This document shows positions 34,836-43,996 of a stretch of 64,000 nucleotides of DNA, piece after piece. The notes below the pieces were generated by a model that was given only the letters and a program-made list of their open reading frames with translations, was not told where the DNA came from and did not search any database. Position 1 is the stretch's first letter. Every line of letters starts with the position of its first letter. The translations under genes and the position numbers were made by a program. Source of the stretch: JAXDAY01 sp034679345 (GTDB lineage Bacteria > Eisenbacteria > RBG-16-71-46 > CAIMUX01 > VGJL01); NCBI GenBank assembly GCA_034679345.1, contig JAXDAY010000014.1, positions 1 to 64,000 of the forward strand, read 5' to 3'.

Positions 34836-37800
34836 TCATCGTCCCCGGATGATGCGGCCGGAGGCCTCCTCGCGACCGTCCCGCTCGAGCCGGTAGAAGT
34901 AGACCCCAGGAGCGAGCTCGCGACCGTCATCCGACCTCCCATCCCAGTCGAAGCTCCCGCGTCCCGCGGCTGCCCCTGCCTGCTCGAGGACGCGCAGGCG
35001 TCGGCCGGAAGGGTCGAAGAGCCCGAGCCGTAGATCGCCTCCCGCCGGCAGGTCGAATGCGATCCGAGTCGACGACTCGAAAGGATTCGGGAATGCGGGC
35101 AGGAGTCGGGTCGCGGCGTCGGGGCCACCGACGATCTCCTCCGAGGCATCGAGCACGACATCGGGATCGTGCAGCGAGACGTAGACCGACCGGCCTGGGA
35201 CGGGATCGTTGCCGATCACATGCACGCGCACCGACTGTTCGTGGAGATCGCCGAAGTGGGCAAGCTGCGCGTTGAATGCCGGGGTCATCCCTCCGGGAAG
35301 TCCTGTCAGGCTCCACGAGTAGTTTTCCACGATACCCAGGACGACGGACTCGCTGCCGCTCGGATTCTCGATCTGGTAGTTCCAGAAGGGTTCCTGAGGA
35401 CCGGAATAGGGGGCGATCACGGCGCGATCGCCGGGCGCCAAGTTGAAGGCCATGGGCGTCCCCGACTGCGGCGTGGTCACGTAGATCGTGGCGTTCGCCT
35501 CTCCGTGATTGACGAGAAAGATCTCGCCGTGCGCCTGGAACGGCGCGACCCCGAGGGTCACGGACCGCGACGGCGGGAGTGCGAGCTCCGCGCCCCGATC
35601 CAGCTCGAGATCGCATTGCGTCAACCCCGTCCCGCCCGGTCGCAGGAGGTCGAGATGCGTGTTGCGGCGGCCGCCTCCCGCGGGAGCGCGAAGCTCGGTG
35701 ACACCTCCGGAATAGTGGCCGATCTCGGTCGACAACTCGGGCCAATCGACGCGGAAGCCGCCGAGGCTTCTCCCGGAGACGGGCGGCGCGCCGTCCCGGG
35801 CGACGCTACCGCCACAGTCCGCCGCTGCGAGTTGCACGAGCGCAGGGGCTTCCTCGTAATACGGTCCCCAATCATCGTCCACGATCGTTCTGCCGAAGGT
35901 CGCGGCGAAGACGGTTCCGAAGGCGTGAGACTTCGCGTACACCCCGGTCGCGTTGGCACAGGGAGTCCATCCGGGCTTGACCCCCTCGAATCGGGGATCG
36001 CTATTCTGGAGCCCCTGCAGGAAGCCGTAGTTCAATTGCTCCTCAAACTCGACTCGGACAATGCCCCCGGCGAGATAACTGGTGTCGAAGTCAAACGAAG
36101 TGCTCGAGGCGACAAGGTGGAAAGTCTCGTTCGCCATCGCAGCTTGGCCCAATAGAATCATGTCGTGGGCGCAGCTCTTGGGTCCGCCCTTGTCCAGTCC
36201 CGCGGGATTCGTGAAGTGCGTCCGGGTCATACCGAGCTCGGCCGCGCGGGCGTTCATCTGCGCCACGAAGACTGGGACGGTGTTGTCGTAGGCGCCGTTC
36301 CAGTTATTGTTCCCACCGGTCAGAAGATCCGCAATGGCATAGGCGGCATCGTTGCCCGAGGGGTAGAGACAGCAGCGGAGAAGGTCCCAGCCCGAGAGCC
36401 GCTGCTCGTCCTTGAAATGGTACCTGGAGCCGCCAATCCGCTCGCGAATCCAGTCGGGGACCTGATACTCCAGGCCCAGATTGACGTGGAACGGGTCGCC
36501 CGGAGGAAGCTCACTCCGTTCGCACGCCAGCAGCACGGTCATGATCTTCGTGGTGCTCGCGATGCAAACCTCATCGAAAGGTCGCAACGCGAAGACCCAG
36601 TTCCCCTCGCAGTCGACGGCCAGGGCGGTCCGGTACCCCGGATACTGTTGCTGCCTCCACGGAGCGGAGATGCAGACCATTCCCGCGTTTGCATCCTCCC
36701 CCGGAGCGCCGATCGCGAGGTTCCCCCTGCCCGTGCCATCGAATCGTCCGATGACGACCGAGGTCGCGAACTGATCGTTCGCCTCGATGTCGTCGTGCCA
36801 TGCGTCTTCCGCCCAGCCGACCCAACCGTGCGAACCCGGGCCGCTCGGTCCCCCGAAGAGGATCGAGACCACTCCTGCGCCGAAGGGGCCCCCATTCGCG
36901 TTGTCGGTCGGCGAGCCGATGGCCAGATCCTCGTAGCCGTCAGAGGTATCGTAGAAGCCGGCCGCCAGCGCGCGGCCGAAGCCGTCATCGTTGCCGAGAG
37001 CCCACCCCGCATCATCCTGGAAGAGGGCGATGGCGTTCGCATCGACGAAGTTCAGTCCGAGGAGACTCCCCCTCCCGACCACGACGCGGCCCGATTCGGG
37101 ATGGCCGAAGTAGCTGCGACCCGGTTCTCCGATCGCCACGCCGTCGAACGACCCGCCGAAGAACCGTCCACCGGCGACTGCCCAGCCAAAGAATCCGTTC
37201 GGATAGGGCTGATTGACGAGATCGTCCTCGTCCGGCTCGATCGACTCCGCTGATGTGGTGGAGGGGCCGGTTGAGGTTCCCAGGATCACCCAAACGATGC
37301 CGGCGTCCACGGTCCCAGCCACTTCCTTGAAGGGAGTGCCCACGATCAGCTCGTCGTATTCATTCCCCCAGACATGTGCAGCGGCGACGGAGTAGCCGAA
37401 CTTGTCTCCCGCGACATTCGTCCCGCCATAGGTCGACTGCTTACGCCATCCGCTCGAGCCGTTGAGAAGCCCGTTCGAGCCCCCGGTGAAGTAGAAGACA
37501 GCGCCAGCATCCGAGTCCTCCCCCGGGGAGCCAATGGCCAGGTCTTCGTACGACCCCGAGAGCCCATCGAAGTTGCCCACGCAAAGCGATGTCCCGAAAG
37601 CGTCATGGGCTTCCGCCGTTCCGCCTGCCCCCGGTTGCCAGAGGTAGTGCCAGTAGGAAAGCCCTTCCGGTCCCCCCGCGTAGACGAAGACGTAGCCGAT
37701 GTTGATGAGGTTCGCATCGTAGTCGGCGGATGGAGCGCCGACGGCCAGATCGTCATAGCCATCGTCGTCGAAGTCTCCGGCAGCGAGCGACCACCCGAAG

Positions 37801-38192
37801 CTTGCGGCAAACTCGAGCGCATCCCCGTCGCTTTGCAGGAGAAGTTGGGCTCCTTCGGGTTTGAGGCCGAACTCGCTCCCGTAGCTCACGACCACAGCCC
37901 CCGCCCCAGACACTCCACTTACGTCCTCGAACGGAGAGCCAACGGCGAGGTCGTCGATCCCGTCTCCGTTGAAGTCGCCCGTCGCGAGGGCCCGGCCATA
38001 CGAGTCGCCAGGCTCTTGGGCTCCGCGGCTCTCCGCGCCCTGACGAATCAAGGCGAGACTCGCCTGCGCCGGTCCGGCCGCACCGATCAGCATGAAGCCA
38101 CCGACGAAAGCCAAGGCGGTCGTCCAACGAAGGCCGAGATGCGTCTTCGAGCCGGGCGTGGAAGTCGCGAAGGGATAGATGCTCGGTCGCAT
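34836..38192 (-). CDS. FG-GAP propeller fused to a D-Ala-D-Ala carboxypeptidase (S11) domain and sorting domain
   Basis: 1118 residues from an ATG with AAGGAGG 7 nt upstream. Signal anchor at about 23-48, then about seven FG-GAP repeats (about 50-490, such as 'GDFDDDGYDDLAVGAP'). A penicillin-binding S11 peptidase domain follows: SxxK as STTK (about 544), SxN as SGN (about 612) and KTG-like KPG (about 735), in sequence contexts typical of DacA. The C-terminal region has a beta domain and the FlgD/Por-like sorting domain ('AFPNPFESSTRIAF', 'DPSGRRLRVLEQ', 'LAPGVYFYRL'). A cell-wall carboxypeptidase on a secreted propeller is unusual. The active-site Ser/Lys are intact. Confidence 0.85.
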   Translation of the reverse strand: MRPSIYPFATSTPGSKTHLGLRWTTALAFVGGFMLIGAAGPAQASLALIRQGAESRGAQEPGDSYGRALATGDFNGDGIDDLAVGSPFEDVSGVSGAGAVVVSYGSEFGLKPEGAQLLLQSDGDALEFAASFGWSLAAGDFDDDGYDDLAVGAPSADYDANLINIGYVFVYAGGPEGLSYWHYLWQPGAGGTAEAHDAFGTSLCVGNFDGLSGSYEDLAIGSPGEDSDAGAVFYFTGGSNGLLNGSSGWRKQSTYGGTNVAGDKFGYSVAAAHVWGNEYDELIVGTPFKEVAGTVDAGIVWVILGTSTGPSTTSAESIEPDEDDLVNQPYPNGFFGWAVAGGRFFGGSFDGVAIGEPGRSYFGHPESGRVVVGRGSLLGLNFVDANAIALFQDDAGWALGNDDGFGRALAAGFYDTSDGYEDLAIGSPTDNANGGPFGAGVVSILFGGPSGPGSHGWVGWAEDAWHDDIEANDQFATSVVIGRFDGTGRGNLAIGAPGEDANAGMVCISAPWRQQQYPGYRTALAVDCEGNWVFALRPFDEVCIASTTKIMTVLLACERSELPPGDPFHVNLGLEYQVPDWIRERIGGSRYHFKDEQRLSGWDLLRCCLYPSGNDAAYAIADLLTGGNNNWNGAYDNTVPVFVAQMNARAAELGMTRTHFTNPAGLDKGGPKSCAHDMILLGQAAMANETFHLVASSTSFDFDTSYLAGGIVRVEFEEQLNYGFLQGLQNSDPRFEGVKPGWTPCANATGVYAKSHAFGTVFAATFGRTIVDDDWGPYYEEAPALVQLAAADCGGSVARDGAPPVSGRSLGGFRVDWPELSTEIGHYSGGVTELRAPAGGGRRNTHLDLLRPGGTGLTQCDLELDRGAELALPPSRSVTLGVAPFQAHGEIFLVNHGEANATIYVTTPQSGTPMAFNLAPGDRAVIAPYSGPQEPFWNYQIENPSGSESVVLGIVENYSWSLTGLPGGMTPAFNAQLAHFGDLHEQSVRVHVIGNDPVPGRSVYVSLHDPDVVLDASEEIVGGPDAATRLLPAFPNPFESSTRIAFDLPAGGDLRLGLFDPSGRRLRVLEQAGAAAGRGSFDWDGRSDDGRELAPGVYFYRLERDGREEASGRIIRGR

Positions 38193-38521
38193 GGAGCCTC
38201 CTTGAGCTGGGCAACCAGGAATATCAAGGGGAGCGCGAGACGTGGATCGCCTCACGCAGCAGGACGAATGACTGGTGAAGGTAATCTCAACTCCGGCGGG
38301 CATCAACGCCGTTCTCGCTTGTGCACAAGTTCACAGAGCACTCGCGACTTCATCTGAGCTGACGCCGAAGCCGCGCAGCTCCTCACGGGCGTGGAAATGG
38401 GAATCGGATGTATCTGAGCGTGCGCCGCGAGCGACGTCATCCAGTCCGCCAGCTCGCCTCTGGAGCGCCGAGATTCGGTAACCTGGGGGGTTCGGTCGAT
38501 TGCAGAGACAGGAGGTTCGCC
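38193..38521. other. Divergent intergenic region with a 12-bp palindrome
   Basis: 329 bp between two divergent secreted-protein genes; no gene is credible here. It contains the perfect palindrome CTTGTGCACAAG at 38318-38329, a possible operator shared by both genes. No promoter pair was found that fixes its role. Confidence 0.4.
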
Positions 38522-41116
38522 ATGAGGTTGCTGGATCTTCCCATCCTTTTCGCTCTGATCGCCGCCCTGGCCGCTCCGGCCGGGTCGACTGTCCGTCACT
38601 TCGATACATCCACCACCTATGCCACCGGCTCGTACCCCGAGGGGTTCTATCCCCACGATGCGGCCGTCGCCGATCTCAACGGAGACGAGCTGCCCGACTA
38701 TGTGGCCTCGAACCACTGGTTCCCGAGCAATCTCTCGGTGATGCTGCACGACGGCGCAGGCGGCTACGCCGAACCTCTCTTCCTCGAAATCGGCTCGCCC
38801 TCGATCGGGGTCGCGATCGCCGACTTCACCGATGACGGAATCCCCGACATCCTGGCCTCGAACACGGGGTCGAACCACGAGGGCAACACGGTCTCCCTCC
38901 TGCGGAATCTCGGCGGCGCAAGCTTCGCCACGCACCAGACTTTCGCGGCCCTTGCCGGTCCGACGGCGATCGCCGCAGTGGACCTGGACGGCGATCTCGA
39001 CATCGACGCCGCGGTGGCCGGATACGGTCCGGGGGGCCAGGGCACCCAGATCGCGATTCTGCGAAACGACGCCGGGCTCGGCTTCTTGGCTCCCCTCCTC
39101 GTCACGGTCGGGACCGGCCCCTCCGACATCGAAGCCGGTGATCTGAACGGCGATCAGCTCGCCGATCTCGTCGTCGCGCGAGACGGATTCCGCATCGTCG
39201 TCTTGATGAACGAAGGCGGTGGGAGCTTCGCGACCCCAGTGGAGTATGTCGCGCAGGATCAGGTCTGGGCGGGCGACGCCTACGCGAACCTCGAGCTCGC
39301 CGATGTCGATGGCGACAGCGATCTCGATGTCCTCTACTCCTCGACCCGCACGCAGCTCGACGCCGACTACGGCGCAGTCTGCCTCTATCGGAATCTGGGC
39401 GACGGCGCCCTGGGGAATCGCTCCTACATCACGATGCCGCGCTACCTCGGTGGGGCGGTCGACATCGCCGCCGCCGAGTTGACGGGCGATGAGTGGCTCG
39501 ACCTGCTCACCGCTCACGCCGGAAGCGGCGGCTGGGTCGTCACGCCGGCGCTGGGACCGGCCGCCTTCGGCGCAGGTTTGGAGTACGCGGGCGGCAACAC
39601 GCCGATGCGCATCGCCGCCGCTGATGCCGACGCAGACGGCGATCTCGACGCTCTCGTGCTCAATCGCTACTCGCTCACCCTGGGAGTTCACCTGAACGAC
39701 GGCGGCGGCGCCTTCCTCGAACCCGCTGGCCGGGACCTCGAGCCTCTCTGCGGGTGGATGGACGCGGGAGACATCGACGGCGATCAGGATCTCGATGTCG
39801 TTTCAAGCTACGCCTATGCCGGCGGGGGCGGGATCTCGGTCATCCGGAACAACGGTGACGGCAGCTTCGAGCCGCGCCAGAACTACGTTGGGCCGCGGGG
39901 CGCCATGACACCACGCCTCGCCGATCTCGACGGCGACCTCGATCTCGACCTCGTCTGGGCCTTCGATCCCACCTCGCCACCCTACGACTTCGCCGTGCGC
40001 CTGAACGACGGGAACGGCGCGTTCGGCGGCGCTACGGTCTGGCAGGTCGGCACCTGTGGGACCGGGGATCTCATCACGATGGACGTGGACCAGGACAACG
40101 ACCTCGATGTGCTCCTGACCGACTACCTGGGTTGCGTCAGCATCGACAGCCCCTGGGTCTGGATCCGCCGCAACAACGGCGATGCGACTTTCGCGACTCC
40201 CTATGTCGTCACCTACGCGACGGATCCGAAGCAGATGGCCGCGGCCGACTTCGACCAGGACGAGAGGGATGACATCGCCACCATCCACGCCGATGGCGTG
40301 AAGATCGTGCGCGCGCTTGGCGGCGGGCTCTTCGGCGCGCCGGAAGAGTACTCGATGCCCGACGGGCCGATCAGCGTCGCGGCCGGCGATTTCGACGGCG
40401 ATGGATACCCGGACCTGGCGACGGCCAACATTCGCGGCGCGTGGGAAGGAACGATCTCCATCTTCATGAACCAGGGAGATGGCACTCTCGGCGCACCGGT
40501 CACGATCCGCGGCACGTTCTCGACGGAGGTGACACCGACTGGAGAGATCGAAGCGGGCGACGCCGACTTCGACGGCGATATCGATCTCCTCCTCATGAGC
40601 TACGGGGCCCAGGATGTCTCGGTCTTCGAGAACGACGGGAGCGGTGGATTCGCTCTGCAGGGCCGCTACGTCATCGGCGCGGCCCCGGGCGACTTCCGCG
40701 CCCTCGATTTCACGGGGGATGGCAAGCCCGACCTGGGAGCTGTGGTGGGAGTTCCACCGGCCAATCTCGACCGACGGTTCGTCGTTGCGCCGGGGATCCA
40801 GCTCGACCCCGCTGGGGTGGCTGACCTCTCCCCGAGTGGAGCCATAGCCATGCAAGCTCGGGGAGCGAACCCCTTCCGGGACTTCACGAGCCTCGGGTTC
40901 TCGTTGCCTGCGCGCGGCGAGGCGCGCCTCGCCGTCTACGACGTCGCGGGACGGGAAGTGGCGCGGTTGATCGACGGGGTCATCGCAGCGGGCGAGCATG
41001 TGGTGAGCTGGGAGGCGCTGGACGGATCGGGCGCCCCCCTCGCGGCGGGCGTCTATCTGGCGCGGCTATCGACGCCGGCTGGAAGCGCTGCCACCCGTCT
41101 CGTCGTTGTCCGATGA
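38522..41116 (+). CDS. Secreted FG-GAP/VCBS repeat protein with sorting domain
   Basis: 864 residues. Signal peptide 1-22 ('LLDLPILFALIAALAAPAGS'), then VCBS/FG-GAP modules with calcium-loop motifs such as 'DLNGDELPDYVASN', 'DVDGDSDLDVLYSS' and 'DFDGDGYPDLATAN'. The end of the protein is FlgD/Por-like ('MQARGANPFRDFTSLGF', 'DVAGREVARLID', 'LAAGVYLARL'). The start has AGGAGG 6 nt upstream; the open frame begins earlier without a ribosome site. Probably exported by the same route as its neighbours. Confidence 0.88.
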   Translation: MRLLDLPILFALIAALAAPAGSTVRHFDTSTTYATGSYPEGFYPHDAAVADLNGDELPDYVASNHWFPSNLSVMLHDGAGGYAEPLFLEIGSPSIGVAIADFTDDGIPDILASNTGSNHEGNTVSLLRNLGGASFATHQTFAALAGPTAIAAVDLDGDLDIDAAVAGYGPGGQGTQIAILRNDAGLGFLAPLLVTVGTGPSDIEAGDLNGDQLADLVVARDGFRIVVLMNEGGGSFATPVEYVAQDQVWAGDAYANLELADVDGDSDLDVLYSSTRTQLDADYGAVCLYRNLGDGALGNRSYITMPRYLGGAVDIAAAELTGDEWLDLLTAHAGSGGWVVTPALGPAAFGAGLEYAGGNTPMRIAAADADADGDLDALVLNRYSLTLGVHLNDGGGAFLEPAGRDLEPLCGWMDAGDIDGDQDLDVVSSYAYAGGGGISVIRNNGDGSFEPRQNYVGPRGAMTPRLADLDGDLDLDLVWAFDPTSPPYDFAVRLNDGNGAFGGATVWQVGTCGTGDLITMDVDQDNDLDVLLTDYLGCVSIDSPWVWIRRNNGDATFATPYVVTYATDPKQMAAADFDQDERDDIATIHADGVKIVRALGGGLFGAPEEYSMPDGPISVAAGDFDGDGYPDLATANIRGAWEGTISIFMNQGDGTLGAPVTIRGTFSTEVTPTGEIEAGDADFDGDIDLLLMSYGAQDVSVFENDGSGGFALQGRYVIGAAPGDFRALDFTGDGKPDLGAVVGVPPANLDRRFVVAPGIQLDPAGVADLSPSGAIAMQARGANPFRDFTSLGFSLPARGEARLAVYDVAGREVARLIDGVIAAGEHVVSWEALDGSGAPLAAGVYLARLSTPAGSAATRLVVVR

Positions 41117-41142
41117 CTTCTCAAGCGAGAGACGCCGGGCGC

Positions 41143-42222
41143 TCAATCGCTCATGCGGGAGCGGACTCGGCGCTCCAGGGCGTCGTGACGTCCGAGACCG
41201 TAATACCGCCGTCCCAGCCACAGCGCCACGTTCACGAGGCAGATCAGGACTGGCACTTCGACGAGCGGGCCGATCACCGCTGCAAAGGCGGCGCCATGCT
41301 GGATCCCGAAGGTCCCCACGGCCACCGCGATCGCAAGCTCAAAGTTGTTCGAGGCGGCGGTGAAGGAGAGCGTCGCCGACTGCCCATAGCTCGCCCCTAC
41401 CTTCTTGCTCATGAAGAACGAGATGAAGAACATGAGAACGAAGTAGATCAGTAACGGGACCGCGATCCGCACGACATCGAGCGGGAGCTGAACGATCGTC
41501 TCGCCTTTGAGAGAGAACATGACGATGATCGTGAAGAGAAGCGCCACGAGCGTGATCGGGCTGATCCTTGGGATGAACTTTGCGTGGTACCAGATCTTCC
41601 CCTTTGCCCGGATGAGCGAAAAGCGCGTGATCACTCCGGCCAGGAACGGGACTCCGAGATAGATGAACACGCTCTTCGCGATTTCGCCGATCGTGATGCG
41701 CACGGCCACGCCCTCGAGCCCGAACCAGGTCGGTAGGACTGTGACGAAGAGGTACGCGTAGGCCGAGTAGAAGAGAACCTGGAAGATCGAGTTGAAGGCG
41801 ACCAGGCCCGCGCAGTACTCCGTGTCCCCGCGCGCAAGGTCGTTCCAGACGATCACCATGGCGATGCATCGCGCCAGACCGATCATGATGACTCCGACCA
41901 TGTACTCCGGCTTGTCGCTCAGGAAGAGCGCTGCGAGCCCGAACATGAGAAGAGGCCCCACGACCCAGTTCTGCACGAGCGAGAGTCCCAGCACGCGGAA
42001 GTCGCGGAAGACGGGCGCCATCTCCTCGTAGCGCACCTTCGCCAAGGGCGGGTACATCATGAGGATCAGGCCGATGGCGATCGGGATCGAAGTCGTGCCG
42101 GCGTTGAGCCGATTGAGGAATGGCACGACCCCGGGCACGAGATAGCCCAGGACGACGCCTGCGGCCATCGCGAGAAAGATCCAGACGGTAAGATAGCGAT
42201 CGAGAAACGACAGGCGGGGCAT
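41143..42222 (-). CDS. acr3: Arsenite efflux permease, ACR3 type
   Basis: 359 residues with ten predicted membrane helices. The segment 'GLARCIAMVIVWNDLARGD' is the conserved ACR3 motif carrying the essential cysteine, and 'FTAASNNFELAIAVAVG' is the second signature. ACR3 exports arsenite from the cytoplasm using the proton gradient. The start at 42222 lies 5 nt after the ccdA stop, with GGTGAG as ribosome site; the longer open frame overlaps ccdA and is spurious. It is the last gene of the arsR operon and is followed by the convergent FG-GAP gene. Confidence 0.93.
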   Translation of the reverse strand: MPRLSFLDRYLTVWIFLAMAAGVVLGYLVPGVVPFLNRLNAGTTSIPIAIGLILMMYPPLAKVRYEEMAPVFRDFRVLGLSLVQNWVVGPLLMFGLAALFLSDKPEYMVGVIMIGLARCIAMVIVWNDLARGDTEYCAGLVAFNSIFQVLFYSAYAYLFVTVLPTWFGLEGVAVRITIGEIAKSVFIYLGVPFLAGVITRFSLIRAKGKIWYHAKFIPRISPITLVALLFTIIVMFSLKGETIVQLPLDVVRIAVPLLIYFVLMFFISFFMSKKVGASYGQSATLSFTAASNNFELAIAVAVGTFGIQHGAAFAAVIGPLVEVPVLICLVNVALWLGRRYYGLGRHDALERRVRSRMSD

Positions 42223-42227
42223 CCATC

Positions 42228-42938
42228 TCACCGTACGAGGAGCCAGATGGCGCCGCCTAGTATCAGAACGCCGGCTCCCCGGCGGACCCAGAGCGCTCCG
42301 TCCTGGAGCCTCTTCGATTGGATCAGGGCGGTTGCCGCACCGACCGATGTCCCAGCGACCACGATCAAGAGCGAGTGCCCGAGTCCGTAGAGGAAGAGCA
42401 GGAATCCCGCCCGCGTCGCGCCGATCTCGGGCACGAGCCCGATCAGGAGCAGCAGCACCGGCCCGGTGCACGGAAGCGAGATCAAGCCGAAGAGGAATCC
42501 GAAGATCAGAGCCCCCATCGTCCCTGCGAGTCTCGAAGCATTGGGGCGAAGCGGGATCGCCGGAATCGGCAGAAGTCCCAGGAGGTGGAGGCCCACGATC
42601 GCGCAGATTCCCGCCAGGACATAGCTCCACCAATCTGCTTGAAGCCAGCCCGCCGCCGAGGCGAAGAGGGTGAAGAGCAATACGAGTTCGAGGGCGAATC
42701 CCACCACGAAGACAAGCGAGTAGCGGAGGGTCGCCTTCCAGACCTTGGCCCCCGGAACGCTTTCCGCGGCCCTTCCGGCCACGCCCGCGGCGAGTCCCAC
42801 CATCATGGGGATCATCGCCAGGACGCAGGGGTTGAGCGCGGTCAGCGCCCCTCCCAGGAAAGCCGCGAATGGGGCGAGAAACGCGCTACTCTCGATCACG
42901 CTCGCGAGAGTCTCGGAGAGCCTCTCGATCCATGGCAT
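42228..42938 (-). CDS. ccdA: CcdA/DsbD-like thiol electron-transfer membrane protein
   Basis: 236 residues, six membrane helices. The two conserved cysteines are present in 'ALNPCVLAMIPMMVGLAAG' and 'LISLPCTGPVLLLLIGL', the pair that passes electrons from cytoplasmic thioredoxin to periplasmic thiols. It overlaps the thioredoxin-like gene by 1 nt and is 5 nt from acr3. Coupling to an arsenic operon suggests it keeps periplasmic or extracytoplasmic thiol proteins reduced during metalloid stress; that link is inferred from position. Confidence 0.88.
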   Translation of the reverse strand: MPWIERLSETLASVIESSAFLAPFAAFLGGALTALNPCVLAMIPMMVGLAAGVAGRAAESVPGAKVWKATLRYSLVFVVGFALELVLLFTLFASAAGWLQADWWSYVLAGICAIVGLHLLGLLPIPAIPLRPNASRLAGTMGALIFGFLFGLISLPCTGPVLLLLIGLVPEIGATRAGFLLFLYGLGHSLLIVVAGTSVGAATALIQSKRLQDGALWVRRGAGVLILGGAIWLLVR

Positions 42939-43726
42939 CAGAAGGATTCCCCGAGAAGAGCCACAAGCGCGTCCAGGTCGATCTCCTCATCGTCCGCGTA
43001 GTAGGGCCTCCCGCCCGAATCGAGGAGCGCAATCGCGGGCAGGTACCCGAGTCCCCACGCGTCCAGCACCTCATCGGCTCGCTCGGGCTCCTCCGCACGA
43101 TCGATCCAGATCTGCGCGATGTCCGCGCCGCGCGGATCAAGGATCTCATGAAGAAGGCGCCCCTGCCTCTCGCAACGCTCCAGGACGCAGGCGCAGGCGA
43201 TGCTCGAGTGGACGATCTGGATCAGGAGCGGCGGGGACTCGGGGATCTCGCCGACTGAGACGAAACCGCGCCCTTCGACACCACCTTCCACCCACGCCTC
43301 GCCCTCGCGCGGGATCGACGGCGACCCCGCCCTCGTCCCGCCGTCGTCCTGCTCTTTCGGGATCGTCTTCACCCCGAGCTTCTCCCTGAAGACCTTCTCG
43401 ATCTCCTCCCGTGAGAAGAATCCCTCGTGGCGGAAGACTTCCTTCCCTGCGATGTCGTAGAAGACCTGAGTAGGAATCACGCGGATCTTGTAGGGCTTGC
43501 CCGCCTTCGGGTCCTTCCAGACATCGATGAAGACGATGTCAACGACTCCGGCGTAGTCCTTCTCCATTTCTTTGAGGATGGGAGCCATCTTCTTGCATGG
43601 AATGCACTTTCCGGCACCCAGATCGACCAGGCGCGGAAGCGCCGCCTGCTCGGACGCCGCCGCGGGACTGGCGATGGCCAGGAAGAGCAGTCCCGCAACC
43701 CGCACGCTTGCGCGATGCCGCAACAT
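42938..43726 (-). CDS. Exported two-part thioredoxin-like protein
   Basis: 262 residues. Signal peptide at about 1-24, first thioredoxin fold at about 28-125 with active site CIPCKK ('DLGAGKCIPCKKMAPILKEMEKDYAG') and cis-Pro in 'VIPTQVFYD'. After a charged linker (about 126-160) comes a second domain (about 165-262) with thioredoxin-like end 'GLGYLPAIALLDSGGRPYY' but with cysteines as CACVLERC in place of CxxC. It overlaps ccdA, its likely electron donor. The second domain is not one I can name. Confidence 0.78.
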   Translation of the reverse strand: MLRHRASVRVAGLLFLAIASPAAASEQAALPRLVDLGAGKCIPCKKMAPILKEMEKDYAGVVDIVFIDVWKDPKAGKPYKIRVIPTQVFYDIAGKEVFRHEGFFSREEIEKVFREKLGVKTIPKEQDDGGTRAGSPSIPREGEAWVEGGVEGRGFVSVGEIPESPPLLIQIVHSSIACACVLERCERQGRLLHEILDPRGADIAQIWIDRAEEPERADEVLDAWGLGYLPAIALLDSGGRPYYADDEEIDLDALVALLGESF

Positions 43727-43740
43727 CGGTGATCCTCCCT

Positions 43741-43983
43741 CTAGCTCAGGGCGGTGGTCAGAAGCGACTGGATCTCGGACTCGCTCGGAACGCGGCCGGA
43801 GACCTTCACGACGCCGTCGATGACGAGAGCCGGCGTGATCATGATCTCGAACTTCATGATCTCACTGAGGTCGGTGACCTTCTCAACCGTCGCATCGAGA
43901 CCGAGACTCAGCATCGCCTTCTCGGTTCGTTTCGCCAGCTCCTTGCACTTGGCGCATCCCGGGCCCAACACAAGGACTCGCAC
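43741..43983 (-). CDS. Small thioredoxin-like redox-active disulfide protein
   Basis: 80 residues from a GTG with AAGGAGG 6 nt upstream; the longer frame lacks a ribosome site. The active site is 'GPGCAKCKELAKRTEKA' (CxxC at about 10-13), with 'MITPALVIDGVVKVSG' as the cis-Pro strand. This matches the TM0996/MTH895 family of small glutaredoxin-like proteins that is often encoded beside ArsP. It is cytoplasmic, 13 nt downstream of arsP and 14 nt upstream of the exported thioredoxin gene. Confidence 0.88.
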   Translation of the reverse strand: MRVLVLGPGCAKCKELAKRTEKAMLSLGLDATVEKVTDLSEIMKFEIMITPALVIDGVVKVSGRVPSESEIQSLLTTALS

Positions 43984-43996
43984 TTGCCACCTCCTT

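Noticed and set aside
42222..42633. 137-codon N-terminal extension of the acr3 frame
   Set aside because: It overlaps the ccdA coding region entirely and lacks membrane or family character; the ATG at 42222 starts the conserved sequence.
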